A DNA stretch of 64,000 bases from an uncultured Kiritimatiellota bacterium (GCA_944389585.1 CALXMW010000002.1:124001-188000), one strand, 5' to 3'; counted from the stretch's first letter, positions 26,315 to 35,375 are shown. Numbers and translations are program-made. Notes: generated by a model from the sequence alone, not told the origin.

Positions 26315-28591
26315 ATGAAGGCGCGATTTTCCGTCACCGGGATGAGCTGCGCGATGTGCGCGGCCCGTGTCCAAAAGGCCGTCGCCGCGCTCCCGGGCGT
26401 CCGGGACTGCGCGGTGAACCTGCTCAAGGGCGACCTGTGCGTGGAGCTCGACGGCACGGGGGCCGACCCCGCGGCCGTCGTGAAGGCCGTGGAGCAGGCC
26501 GGCTATGGCGCGACCCCGATCGAGGCGCCCGGCCCCAAGGCCCCGCCCCGCCCCGCCGCCCCTACCCCTGCCGAGAAGGCGGCGCGGGAGGCCGCGGCCC
26601 TGCGCCGGCGCTTCGCGCGCTCGGCCCTCTTCGCCGCGCCGCTCCTCTATCTTTCGATGGGCCGGGCGATGGGCTGGCCCCTGCCGCCGTGCCTGCTGGG
26701 CGCGTCGAACGCGGGGGTCTTCGCGCTGACGCTCCTGCTGCTGGCCGCGCCCGTGGCCTGCCTCAACGCCCGCCTCTTCCGCGGGGGCCTCAAGGCGCTC
26801 CTGCGCGGCGGGCCGAACATGGATTCGCTGGTGGCCCTCGGGGCGGGCGCCTCGCTGGCCTATGGCCTCTGGACGCTCTACCGCGTCGTCGCGGCCCTCG
26901 GCGCGGGCCAGGCGGCCGCGGCGGAGGCCCTCGCGGGCGACCTCTACTTCGACGGCGCGGCGATGATCCTCACCCTCGTCACCCTGGGCAAATGGCTCGA
27001 GGCGCGCGCCAAGGGCCGCACCACCGAGGCCCTCGGCGCCCTGCTCGCCCTCGCGCCCAAGACCGCCCGGCTCCTGCGCGGCGGCCGCGAGGAGACCGTC
27101 CCGGCGGAGGCCGTCGCGGTCGGGGACGCCGTGCTCGTCAAGGCCGGCGAGGCCATCCCCGTCGACGGCACGGTGGAGGCGGGCCGCGGCGCGGTGGACG
27201 AGAGCGCCCTCACCGGCGAATCCATCCCCGTGGACAAGGCGCCCGGCGACCGCGCCGCCTGCGCCACCGTCCTGCGCGACGGCTACCTGACGATCCGCGC
27301 CGAGCGGGTGGGCGGCGAGACGGCGCTGGCGCAGATCGTCCGCCTGGTGGACGAGGCGACCTCCTCAAAGGCGCCCCTCGCCAAACTGGCCGACCGCGTG
27401 GCGGGCGTCTTCGTGCCGGCGGTCATCGCCGTGGCGCTGGCGACCTTCGCGGCGTGGCTGGCGTGCGGGGCGGGCGTCGGCTTCGCGCTGACGATGGCCG
27501 TCTCGGTGCTGGTCGTCTCGTGCCCCTGCGCGCTGGGGCTGGCCACGCCCACGGCCGTCATGGTGGGCATGGGGCGCGGCGCGGCGCGCGGCATCCTCTT
27601 CAAGTCCGCCGAGGCCCTCGAGGCCGCGCACGCCGTGGGCGTGGTGGCGCTGGACAAGACCGGCACGCTCACCGAGGGCCGGCCCGCCGTCACCGACGCC
27701 CTCCCCGCCCCGGGCGTGGAGGCCGCGCGGCTCTGGCGCGTGGCCGCGGCGCTCGAGCGCCTCTCCGGCCACCCGCTGGCCCAGGCCGTGGCCGAGGAGG
27801 CCGCCCGGCGCGGCGTCGAGGCCCCGGCCGCGGAGGCCTTCGCCCAGATCCCGGGGCGCGGGCTGGGCGGGCGGGTCGGGGGCGCGCCGTGCCTGGCGGG
27901 GAACCGCGCCCTGCTGGAGGAGCGCGGCGTGCCGACCGGGGCCCTGGCGGCGCGGGCCGAGGCGTTGGCGGGCGAGGGCAAGACGGCGCTCTGGTTCGCC
28001 GAGGCGGGCCGCGCGCTGGGCCTCATCGCCGTGGCCGACACGCTCAAGCCCACCGCCCGCGAGGCCGTCGAGGCGCTCCGGCGCCTGGGGGTGGAGACGG
28101 TGATGCTGACGGGCGACGCGCCGCGCACCGCCGAGGCCATCGGCCGCCAGGCCGGCGTGGGGCGCGTGGTCGCCGGCGTGCTCCCGCAGGGCAAGGCCGC
28201 CGAGGTGCGCGCCCTCCAGGCCGGGGGCCGGCGCGTGGCGATGGTGGGCGACGGCGTGAACGACGCGCCCGCCCTGGCCTGCGCGGACGTGGGCGTGGCC
28301 ATCGGGGCGGGGACGGAGGTGGCCATCGGGGCGGCGGGCGTGGTGCTGATGCGCAACGACCCGTTGGACGTGGCGCGGGCGGTGCGCCTGAGCCGCGCGA
28401 CGGTGCGCAACATCAAGGAGAATCTCTTCTGGGCGTTCTTTTACAACGCCGCGGCCATCCCGTTGGCGGCGGGGTGCTTTTACGCGGCGTGGGGGCTGCG
28501 CCTGAGCCCGATGGTGGCGGCGCTGGCGATGAGCCTGAGCTCGGTCTTCGTGGTCTCCAACGCCCTGCGCCTGCGCTTCGCGCGCCTGTGA
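26315..28591 (+). CDS. copA: Copper-exporting P1B-type ATPase
   Basis: A 758-aa Cu+ efflux pump. An N-terminal heavy-metal domain carries GMSCAMC (Cys12, Cys15). The transmembrane metal site is CPC (Cys403, Cys405), and later helices contain FFYNAAAIPLA and MSLSSVFVVSNALRL, the YN and M-x-x-S-S determinants of the Cu+ subgroup. The actuator has TGES, the P-domain DKTGT (Asp447), the N-domain SGHPLA and the hinge GDGVNDAPAL. GGAGCAAGAAGG precedes the ATG. It stands alone on the plus strand and converges on glyS with only 19 nt between the stop codons. Confidence 0.95.
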   Translation: MKARFSVTGMSCAMCAARVQKAVAALPGVRDCAVNLLKGDLCVELDGTGADPAAVVKAVEQAGYGATPIEAPGPKAPPRPAAPTPAEKAAREAAALRRRFARSALFAAPLLYLSMGRAMGWPLPPCLLGASNAGVFALTLLLLAAPVACLNARLFRGGLKALLRGGPNMDSLVALGAGASLAYGLWTLYRVVAALGAGQAAAAEALAGDLYFDGAAMILTLVTLGKWLEARAKGRTTEALGALLALAPKTARLLRGGREETVPAEAVAVGDAVLVKAGEAIPVDGTVEAGRGAVDESALTGESIPVDKAPGDRAACATVLRDGYLTIRAERVGGETALAQIVRLVDEATSSKAPLAKLADRVAGVFVPAVIAVALATFAAWLACGAGVGFALTMAVSVLVVSCPCALGLATPTAVMVGMGRGAARGILFKSAEALEAAHAVGVVALDKTGTLTEGRPAVTDALPAPGVEAARLWRVAAALERLSGHPLAQAVAEEAARRGVEAPAAEAFAQIPGRGLGGRVGGAPCLAGNRALLEERGVPTGALAARAEALAGEGKTALWFAEAGRALGLIAVADTLKPTAREAVEALRRLGVETVMLTGDAPRTAEAIGRQAGVGRVVAGVLPQGKAAEVRALQAGGRRVAMVGDGVNDAPALACADVGVAIGAGTEVAIGAAGVVLMRNDPLDVARAVRLSRATVRNIKENLFWAFFYNAAAIPLAAGCFYAAWGLRLSPMVAALAMSLSSVFVVSNALRLRFARL

Positions 28592-28610
28592 CGGGCGAGG
28601 CGCCCGCCGG

Positions 28611-30371
28611 TCAGCCGACCGCGGCGTCAATCTTGGCGATGAGGGCCTCGAGGGTGAGGCGCTCCTGGGCCATGGTGTCGCGGTCGCGCACGGTGACGGT
28701 GCCGTCTTTCTCGAGGGTGTCGAAGTCGACGGTCACGCAGAAGGGGGTGCCGATCTCGTCTTGGCGGCGGTAGCGGCGGCCGATGGCGCCGGTCTCGTCC
28801 CAGAAGCAGTTCCAGCGTTTCTGGAGGCGCTTGAAGATGTCGCGGGCGAGGTTGCGGAGCTCGGGGCGGTTTTTGACGAGGGGGAAGACGGCGACCTTGA
28901 CGGGGGCGATGGCGGGGGCCAGGTGGAGGACGGTGCGGAGGTCTTCCTTGCCTTTGTCGTCGGTGAGTCTCTGTTCCTCGTAGGCCTCGCAGAGGAGGGC
29001 CAGGGCCATACGGTCGACGCCGGCGGAGGGTTCGATGACGTGGGGGATGTACTTGCCCTCGAAGAGTTTGTCGACGAAGGCGTGGGCGGCCTCGGTGCTC
29101 TTGCCGCGGCTTTGCCAATCGGCCGCGACCTTGTCGCGGAAGGCGGCCTTCTCGGCGTCGGAGAGCTTTTTGGCGGCGAGTTTGAGGGGTTCGTCGAAGA
29201 CCTCCATGCTTTTGCCGGAGTGCGCTTGGTGGCGGGAGAGGTCGAAGTCGGAGCGCGCGGCGATGCCCTCGAGCTCCTGGGTGCCGAAGGGGAAGCGGTA
29301 TTCGATGTCGACGCAGGCGCGGGCGTAGTGGGCCAGCTCGTCGGGCTTCTGCCAGTATTCGACGAAGGCGTCCCGGGGCAGACCGTTGGCGACGAGCCAT
29401 TGCTTGCGTTGCTCGACCCAGTATTTGTGCCAGCAGGCCCAGCCCCACTCGGGCTTGGGCTCGGAGAGGTCGGTGGCCTCGGTGAGGGGCTCGACGCGGC
29501 CGCAGAGGAGCTCGACGGCCTCGTCGGGCCTGATGAAGAACTCCAGCTCCATCTGCTCGAACTCGCGGGAGCGGAAGATGTAGTTGCGGGGGGTGACCTC
29601 GTTGCGGAAGGATTTGCCGATCTGGCCGATGCCGAAGGGGGGGGCCTGGCGGCTGGAGACCATGACGTTGGGGAACTCGGCGAAGATGGCCTGGGCCGTC
29701 TCGGGGCGGAGGTAGGCGACGTTGGCGGGGTCGTCGATGGGGCCGACGACGGTCTTGAACATGAGGTTGAAGGGGCGCGGCTCGGTCATCACGCCGCCGC
29801 AGTTCGGGCAGGGGAGGGCCGGCGCCTCGCCGGCGGGGGTGGCCAGGAGGGTGAAGAGGGCGCGCGCGTCCGGGGCGGCCTTGAGGGTCTCGAAGAGGGC
29901 CCCGAGGTGCTCGGGGTGCTGCACGGCGTAGAGGCCCGGGGCGAGGCTTTTGCCCTTGCCCTTGCACCAGTTCGCCACGGCGCCGGCGTCGCCCACCAGG
30001 GGCTCGAGGGCGGCCTTGATGGGCGAGTCGTCGAAGATCTCCCAGATTTGGTCGGCGCGCATGAGTTTGCGGCAATTGCCCTTGCACATGCTCATGGGGT
30101 CGGAGAAGGTGTCCAGGTGGCCGGAGGCCTTCCAGATGGCCGGGTGCATGATGATGGAGGCGTCGAGGCCCTCGACGTCCTCGCGGTCGCGCACCATGAA
30201 GCGCCACCAGCGCTCCTTGATGTTGCGCTTGAGCTCGCACCCCAGCGGGCCGTAATCCCAGAAGCCCGCGAAGCCGCCGTAGGCCTCCGAGCTCTGGAAG
30301 ATGAAGCCCCTGCGCTTGCACAGCGAGACCAACGCATCCAACGAACTCTTCGGCGCCTCTTTCTTGTCCAT
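28611..30371 (-). CDS. glyS: Glycyl-tRNA synthetase, single-chain dimeric type
   Basis: A 586-aa class II enzyme that charges tRNA-Gly. It is the eukaryote/archaea-like alpha2 form (also called GlyQS), not the alpha2beta2 form. Motif 2 is FRNEVTPRNYIFRSREFEQME and motif 3 is PSAGVDRMALALL; a zinc-ribbon-like insertion contains CPNCGG. The anticodon-binding domain covers about residues 480-586. AAAAGGA lies 8 nt before the chosen ATG; a GTG two codons upstream would be too close to that site. It converges on copA. Confidence 0.93.
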   Translation of the reverse strand: MDKKEAPKSSLDALVSLCKRRGFIFQSSEAYGGFAGFWDYGPLGCELKRNIKERWWRFMVRDREDVEGLDASIIMHPAIWKASGHLDTFSDPMSMCKGNCRKLMRADQIWEIFDDSPIKAALEPLVGDAGAVANWCKGKGKSLAPGLYAVQHPEHLGALFETLKAAPDARALFTLLATPAGEAPALPCPNCGGVMTEPRPFNLMFKTVVGPIDDPANVAYLRPETAQAIFAEFPNVMVSSRQAPPFGIGQIGKSFRNEVTPRNYIFRSREFEQMELEFFIRPDEAVELLCGRVEPLTEATDLSEPKPEWGWACWHKYWVEQRKQWLVANGLPRDAFVEYWQKPDELAHYARACVDIEYRFPFGTQELEGIAARSDFDLSRHQAHSGKSMEVFDEPLKLAAKKLSDAEKAAFRDKVAADWQSRGKSTEAAHAFVDKLFEGKYIPHVIEPSAGVDRMALALLCEAYEEQRLTDDKGKEDLRTVLHLAPAIAPVKVAVFPLVKNRPELRNLARDIFKRLQKRWNCFWDETGAIGRRYRRQDEIGTPFCVTVDFDTLEKDGTVTVRDRDTMAQERLTLEALIAKIDAAVG

Positions 30372-30403
30372 GTCCACGATCCTTTTGCTGAAAGACGCCC
30401 CTT

Positions 30404-30409
30404 ATTATA
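30404..30409 (-). promoter_or_regulatory. -10 box of glyS
   Basis: Minus strand GC-TATAAT, 32 nt before the ATG; no clear -35. The leader is short, leaving no room for a full T-box riboswitch. Confidence 0.45.
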
Positions 30410-30468
30410 GCGCAAATCCCCCCACCCTTGCCCGCGGCCGCCGCGGCGGCCCCAACGGGCGGCGGATG

Positions 30469-30477
30469 TGCTATACT
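30469..30477 (+). promoter_or_regulatory. Extended -10 promoter of thrB and probably the FkbH/KAS III operon
   Basis: Plus strand TGC-TATACT, 23 nt before the thrB ATG, which has a strong GGAAGGAGATGAG site. No other promoter is visible before the downstream glycosyltransferase. Confidence 0.5.
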
Positions 30478-30500
30478 GTCCCAATTCGGAAGGAGATGAG

Positions 30501-31400
30501 ATGAGGTTCAAGATTTCGGTGCCGGCGACGAGCGCCAACGTGGGGCCGGGCTTCGACGTGATGGGGCTGGCCTTCGACATGTACAACCGGTTCGTCTTCG
30601 ACACGGACTGCCCCGAGCGCCTGCGCATCGAGGGTTGCCTGCCGGAGTTCGCCGAGCCGGAGCGCAACCTGCTCTACACCACCCTGCGCGAGGTGCTCGC
30701 CCAGCACGGGCGCCTGGCGCCGAACCTGCGCATCGCCTTCGACACCGACCTGCCCGTCTGTTCGGGCCTCGGCTCCAGCTCCACCTGCGTGGTGGCCGGC
30801 GTGATGGCCGCCAACACCCTGGGCAACCTGGCGATGGACACCGAGCAGATCCTGCGCACCGCCACCCAGATCGAGGGCCACCCCGACAACGTGGCCCCCG
30901 CCACCCTCGGCGGCTTCGTCGCGGCGGTCGTCGAGGACGGCCTGGTCTACTGGCACCGCTACCCCATCAGCGACCGCATCAGCTTCTACGCCATGATGCC
31001 CGACGTGCGCGTCCCCACCGAGGCCGCCCGCGCCGCCCTCCCCAAGACCTACTCGCTCACCGACTGCATCTACAACCTCTCGCGCGTGCCCATCCTCCTC
31101 GAGGGCTTGGAGCGCGCCGACCCGCGCCTCATCCGCGCCGGCATGAAAGACCGCATCCACCAGGAATACCGCCTCCAGCTCATCCCCCAGGGCGCCGACG
31201 TCCTGCGCTTCGCCGCGGAGGAGACCGAGGCCGTCGCCGCCTACATCTCCGGCGCGGGCCCCACCATCGTGGCCGTGGCCATCGACGACGACGACGCGCT
31301 GGGCAAGCGCCTGCGCCACTACGTCTCCGGCCTCGACGTCGAATGGAGCGTCCGCAAGATGCACGTCCACCGCCAAGGCGCCCAGCTCCGCCTCCTCTGA
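30501..31400 (+). CDS. thrB: Homoserine kinase
   Basis: A 299-aa GHMP kinase that phosphorylates L-homoserine with ATP in threonine synthesis. The N-terminus VPATSANVGPGFDVMGLA and the GHMP phosphate loop PVCSGLGSSST are clear, as is the C-terminal motif SGAGPTIVAV. Strong Shine-Dalgarno site. The next gene begins 5 nt after its stop with no promoter or ribosome site of its own, so thrB probably heads the operon that contains the glycosyltransferase and acyl-carrier cassette. No other threonine gene is nearby. Confidence 0.95.
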   Translation: MRFKISVPATSANVGPGFDVMGLAFDMYNRFVFDTDCPERLRIEGCLPEFAEPERNLLYTTLREVLAQHGRLAPNLRIAFDTDLPVCSGLGSSSTCVVAGVMAANTLGNLAMDTEQILRTATQIEGHPDNVAPATLGGFVAAVVEDGLVYWHRYPISDRISFYAMMPDVRVPTEAARAALPKTYSLTDCIYNLSRVPILLEGLERADPRLIRAGMKDRIHQEYRLQLIPQGADVLRFAAEETEAVAAYISGAGPTIVAVAIDDDDALGKRLRHYVSGLDVEWSVRKMHVHRQGAQLRLL

Positions 31401-31405
31401 AGCCC

Positions 31406-32554
31406 ATGCCCCGCGTCCTCTACATCCACACCCAGGCCCTCCGCGCCGCCTCCCCACACGCCCGGCGCACCTTCGAGATGCTCGGGCTCCTGCGCCGCGC
31501 CGGGCTGGACGTGGACGTGCTCACGCTCCCCGGCGGCGACCCCTGGCCCAAGGGCCTCGCCGGGCGCGTCTGCCGGACGCTCCCCGTCCCCTTCGCCCGC
31601 ACGCTCCCGCCCTACGGCACCGGCCCCCGCCGCCGCTGGGCCACCGCCGCCATGGCCCTCGCCGCCGCCGGGATCCTCCTCCGCGAGCGCTACGACGCCG
31701 TCCACTGCGCCGACCGCTCCGTGCGCCTGGGCGCCTGGCTGGCCTGGCTCTTCGGCGTGCGCCTCGTCTTCGAATGGCGCTCGGCCTCGGGGCACGACCT
31801 CACGGCCTGGGCGCGCGGCCTGGGTCGCCGCCTCCTGCGCCAGGTGGGCCTCGTCATCACCGACCGCCCCTGCCGCGCCGCCGGCCTGCGCGAGACGGGC
31901 CTCCTCGGCCGCCTGGCCGTCATCCCCCCCCTGCCCGCCCCCGCCGTCGCGCCCCTCCCGCCCCCGCCCGCCAGGCCCCGCGGCGCCACCCAGCGCTTCC
32001 GCCTGGCCGCCCTCTCGCCGGCGGGCGACCTCTCCGACCTGGGCCTCCTCGAGGAGGCCCTCCCCCGCCTCCTCGACCGCCCCAACCTGCGCGTCTCGGT
32101 CATCGGCGGCACGCCCGCCGACGCCGAGCGCTTCCGCCGGGCCTGCGCCGCGCGCCTCCCCGCCGAGGCCCAGCCCGACGTCCGCCCCGCGCCCGAGGGG
32201 GCCGCGGACTTCCTGGCCGCCGTCGCGGGGGCCGACCTCGTCTTCCTCCCCGCCGCCGCCGGCGCCCTGCCGCCCCCCGAGCTCCTCGACGCGATGGCCG
32301 CCCAGCGCGCCCTCCTCGCCGTCCGCTCCCCCGCCTACGAAGGCCTCCTGGGGCCGGGCAACGCCATGCTCATCCGGGCCGACGCGCGGGATCTGGTCGC
32401 GGCCGTCCTGCGGCACCTGCGCGCCCCGCTCCTCTGCGCCGAGCACGCCTGCGCCGCCGCCGAGACGCTCGCGCGGGACCGCTCCGCCGCCGCCTGCGCC
32501 GACGCCCTGCGCGCCTGCTACGCCCTGGCCCTGGAAGGGGGGGCCGCGCCATGA
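31406..32554 (+). CDS. GT4-type glycosyltransferase
   Basis: A 382-aa GT-B fold glycosyltransferase. The N-terminal half resembles GT4 acceptor domains (YIHTQALRAASPHARRTFEM, the HCADRSVRLG region, and WRSASGHDLT); the C-terminal half has RFRLAALSPAGDLSDLGLLEEAL and a late nucleotide-sugar region (ELLDAMAAQRALLAVRSPAYEG) where a Glu normally binds the donor. It overlaps the FkbH-like gene start (ATGA). It may glycosylate a lipid, polysaccharide or the product of the following cassette. Donor and acceptor unknown. Confidence 0.75.
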   Translation: MPRVLYIHTQALRAASPHARRTFEMLGLLRRAGLDVDVLTLPGGDPWPKGLAGRVCRTLPVPFARTLPPYGTGPRRRWATAAMALAAAGILLRERYDAVHCADRSVRLGAWLAWLFGVRLVFEWRSASGHDLTAWARGLGRRLLRQVGLVITDRPCRAAGLRETGLLGRLAVIPPLPAPAVAPLPPPPARPRGATQRFRLAALSPAGDLSDLGLLEEALPRLLDRPNLRVSVIGGTPADAERFRRACAARLPAEAQPDVRPAPEGAADFLAAVAGADLVFLPAAAGALPPPELLDAMAAQRALLAVRSPAYEGLLGPGNAMLIRADARDLVAAVLRHLRAPLLCAEHACAAAETLARDRSAAACADALRACYALALEGGAAP

Positions 32555-33987
32555 AGGTCGCCCTCTTCGCCGACAGCGCCCCGCAGTTCGTCGAGCGCGC
32601 CCTCGCCCGCCTGACGGGCGCCGAGGTGCGCGCCTGGCCCTTCGCCTGGCCCGAGGCCGTCCGCGCCGAGCTCGAGGCCTTCGCGCCGGATTGGGTGCTC
32701 GTGTGGGCCTGCGCCGAGGCCGCGCGCTTCCCCGACGTGGCCCCCCTCCTGCGCCTGCCCTTCCGCTTCCTCGTCCCCAACATGGCCGCGCGCGACGACG
32801 GCACGATGGGCAGCCTGGCCCTCCGCGAGCCCACGAGCCTGCGGGCCAAGATCCTGGCGTGGAACGCGCGCCTCGTGGAATTGGCCCGCGCCCACGCGAA
32901 CCTGACGCTGGTGGATCTCGACGGCGTGCAGGCGCGCCTGGGGCGGGGGCGCACCTTCGACCCGCGCCTGTGGGAGGCCGCCGCGATGGCCCTGACCCCA
33001 GAGGGCGCGGAGGCCTTCGCCAAGCGCGCGGCCGACGCCCTGCGCGCCGCCCAGGGGCGCGTGCGCAAGGCGCTCGTGACGGATTTGGACGGGACGCTCT
33101 GGGACGGCATCGTCAGCGAGGTCGGCCCCGAGGGCATCGACCCCGATGGCCCCGGCCGCCGCGCCTACCGCGACTGGCTCCGCGCCCTGGCCGCGCGCGG
33201 CGTCCTCCTGGCCGTGGCCTCGCACAACGACCCGGACGTCGCCCGCGCCGCCTTCGGGCGGCCCGGCCTGGGGATGGCGCCGGGGGACTTCCTGGCCTTC
33301 GAGGCCGACTGGGGGCCCAAGCCCGACATGCTCCGGCGCATCGCCAGGCGCCTCCACGTGGGCACGGACGCGCTCGTCTTCGTGGACGACCGCCCCGAGC
33401 AGCGCGCCCAGGTGCGCGAGGCGCTCCCCGAGGTGGCCGTGCCCGAGATGCCCGAGGACCCCGCCCGCTGGGTGGAGTTCCTGGCCGCGCAGAACCTCTT
33501 CGAGTGCGCCCAGCTGACCGGGGACGACCGCCTCCGCGCCCAGAGCCTGCGCGACGACGCGGCACGCGCCGAGGCCGCCGCCGCCCTCTCGCCCGAGGCG
33601 TACCTCGCCTCGCTCGGCCAGGTGCTCACGCCCGAGCCGTTGGGGCCGGGGAACCTGGCGCGCGCGGCCCAGCTGACGCAACGCTGCAACCAGTTCAACA
33701 TGCGCGGCACGCGCCATACCGAGGCCGACCTCGCCGGGCGCGAGGGGTGGGTCTACCGCCTGCGCGACCGCTTCGGCGACCTCGGCGCCGTCTCCGCCGT
33801 GGTGCTGGAGGGCGACTTCGTCGAGACGTGGGTCATCAGCTGCCGCGCCCTCAACCGCGGCGTGGAGCGGCTCATCCTCGGGCATCTGCGCGCGCAACGG
33901 CCCGGGCTCCGCGGCGAGTACGTGCCCACCGCGCGCAACGGCCGCTGCGCGGGCGTCTACAAGGAAAACGGGGTGCCCACGCCATGA
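32551..33987 (+). CDS. FkbH-like HAD-IIIC protein (probable glyceryl-ACP synthase)
   Basis: A 478-aa protein. An N-terminal SGNH-like region (1-165) is followed by a HAD-IIIC phosphatase domain with DLDGTLWDG (nucleophile Asp178, acid Asp180), a VASHNDP segment and VFVDDRPEQR, and by a GNAT-like C-terminal domain that contains AQLTQRCNQFNMRGTRH. This three-part build is the FkbH family, whose studied members take 1,3-bisphosphoglycerate, remove phosphate and load a glyceryl unit onto an acyl carrier protein. It overlaps both neighbours by ATGA, with an ACP gene directly after it, as that activity predicts. Confidence 0.85.
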   Translation: MKVALFADSAPQFVERALARLTGAEVRAWPFAWPEAVRAELEAFAPDWVLVWACAEAARFPDVAPLLRLPFRFLVPNMAARDDGTMGSLALREPTSLRAKILAWNARLVELARAHANLTLVDLDGVQARLGRGRTFDPRLWEAAAMALTPEGAEAFAKRAADALRAAQGRVRKALVTDLDGTLWDGIVSEVGPEGIDPDGPGRRAYRDWLRALAARGVLLAVASHNDPDVARAAFGRPGLGMAPGDFLAFEADWGPKPDMLRRIARRLHVGTDALVFVDDRPEQRAQVREALPEVAVPEMPEDPARWVEFLAAQNLFECAQLTGDDRLRAQSLRDDAARAEAAAALSPEAYLASLGQVLTPEPLGPGNLARAAQLTQRCNQFNMRGTRHTEADLAGREGWVYRLRDRFGDLGAVSAVVLEGDFVETWVISCRALNRGVERLILGHLRAQRPGLRGEYVPTARNGRCAGVYKENGVPTP

Positions 33988-34208
33988 TCGAGAAGGTGCG
34001 CGAGCTGTTGGCCGGGGTCTTGGGGCGCGAGGTGCCGCCGCTCACGCCGGGGACGCCCTTCGAGGCGCTGCCGGGGTGGGATTCCGTCGTCCACCTCTCC
34101 ATCCTGATGGAGGCCGAGCGGCGCTTCGGGCTTTCCCTCACCGCGGCGCAGATGATCGGCATGAAGACAGTCGGCGACCTGCTCGCCGCGTTGGAGGCCA
34201 AGCCATGA
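33984..34208 (+). CDS. Acyl carrier protein (first of two)
   Basis: A 74-aa four-helix carrier protein. Ser34 in GWDSVVHLSIL is the phosphopantetheine site. ATGA overlap with both the FkbH-like gene and the KAS III gene. In tetronate and methoxymalonate pathways the discrete ACP next to FkbH carries the glyceryl unit, so this is the likeliest acceptor. Distinct from housekeeping AcpP: shorter and with a less acidic helix II. Confidence 0.85.
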   Translation: MIEKVRELLAGVLGREVPPLTPGTPFEALPGWDSVVHLSILMEAERRFGLSLTAAQMIGMKTVGDLLAALEAKP

Positions 34209-35158
34209 ACCAGACCTTCCGCGGGCTCCGCCTGGAGGCCGTCGCCTGCGCGGTGCCGGCGGGGCGGCTGACGCTCGGGGACTACGCCGCGCGCTTCGGC
34301 CAGGACATCGCCGCGCGCTATGAGAAGGTCGTCGGCGTCAGGCAGGTTTTCCGCGCGGCGACCGGGACGGCGGCGGCCGACCTGGCGCGCGCGGCCGCCG
34401 GGGCGCTCTTGGGCGGGGATCGGGCGGGGGTGGACGCGCTCCTGTGCGTGACGCAGACGCCGCGCCTCGACGCGCCGCCGGATTCCTGCCTGCTGCAGCG
34501 GGAGCTGGGGCTGGGCGAGCACGTGCTCGCGCTGGACCTCAACCAGGGGTGCGCCGGCTTCATGGTCGCGCTCCAGGCCGCCGCGCATTTGCTGCTCCAC
34601 CCCGCCGTGCGGCGCGTCCTTGTCTGCGGCGGCGACGTCCTCTCCGACCGCGTGGACGAGAACGACCACGCCACGGCCTTCATGTTCAGCGACGTGGGGT
34701 TCGCGGCGCTTGTCGGGCGCGGCGAGGGCGAGTGGGCCTTCGCGAACGGCACCGCGGGCTCCAAGGCCATCACCCTGCCCCGGGGCGGGAGCTTCAAGAT
34801 GGACGGCACGGAGGTCTTCAACTTCACAATCTCCAAGGTGCCCGAACAAATCCTCTCCCTGCGCACGCCCGAGGTCGACTGCCTCCTCCTCCACCAATCC
34901 AACGCCTTCATCCTACGGCAAATCGGCCGCCTCTGCGGCTTCGCGCCCGAGCAGGTGCCGATGAACATCGCGGACTGCGGCAACGCCTCCTCCGCCAGCA
35001 TCCCGCTGCTCCTCTGCGACCTCGCCAGAAACCGCGGTTGGCGCGGCAGGCGCACGGCCATCCTCTCGGGCTACGGGTGCGGCCTCACCTGGGTCTCCGC
35101 CCGGATGCCCCTAGACTTCGACTCCACGCAATTCCACCTTGCCCCCTATCAGCCATGA
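34205..35158 (+). CDS. KAS III-family ketosynthase (FabH-like)
   Basis: A 317-aa thiolase-fold condensing enzyme with the full Cys-His-Asn triad: Cys116 in LNQGCAGFMVAL, His230 in LLLHQSNAFI and Asn260 in GNASSASIPL. The C-terminal SGYGCGLTWVSA closes the fold. It sits between two ACP genes and after the FkbH-like gene, unlike a housekeeping fabH, which normally lies with plsX/fabD. In tetronate biosynthesis a KAS III-like enzyme joins glyceryl-ACP with a beta-ketoacyl chain; in polysaccharide loci related enzymes make short acyl groups. Product unknown. Confidence 0.88.
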   Translation: MNQTFRGLRLEAVACAVPAGRLTLGDYAARFGQDIAARYEKVVGVRQVFRAATGTAAADLARAAAGALLGGDRAGVDALLCVTQTPRLDAPPDSCLLQRELGLGEHVLALDLNQGCAGFMVALQAAAHLLLHPAVRRVLVCGGDVLSDRVDENDHATAFMFSDVGFAALVGRGEGEWAFANGTAGSKAITLPRGGSFKMDGTEVFNFTISKVPEQILSLRTPEVDCLLLHQSNAFILRQIGRLCGFAPEQVPMNIADCGNASSASIPLLLCDLARNRGWRGRRTAILSGYGCGLTWVSARMPLDFDSTQFHLAPYQP

Positions 35159-35373
35159 ACGACGCCGACATCCTTGCCGAGCTGGCCGACATCCTCGCCG
35201 CGCCCGCGCCCCTCACCCCCGAGACCCCGCTCGAGCCCCCGCTCACGTGGGATTCCATGGCCCTTTTGGCCTATCTGGCGTTCGTGCGCCTCACCTTCGG
35301 GAAGGTGCTCCCGGGCGTCTCCTGCAAGGATTTCAGGACGGTGGGCGACCTGTTGGCCGCGGCGCGGGGCTAG
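35155..35373 (+). CDS. Acyl carrier protein (second of two)
   Basis: A 72-aa carrier protein with the phosphopantetheine Ser34 in TWDSMALLAYL. It differs from the first ACP in having Met after the Ser and a hydrophobic, less acidic helix II, so the two probably carry different acyl groups. It overlaps the KAS III stop by ATGA and ends the operon; the opposing ung gene ends 2 nt later, so no separate terminator exists. Confidence 0.8.
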   Translation: MNDADILAELADILAAPAPLTPETPLEPPLTWDSMALLAYLAFVRLTFGKVLPGVSCKDFRTVGDLLAAARG

Positions 35374-35375
35374 GC

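Noticed and set aside
30372..30420. T-box riboswitch upstream of glyS
   Set aside because: Only about 25 nt of leader lies between the -10 and the ribosome site, too short for a T-box.
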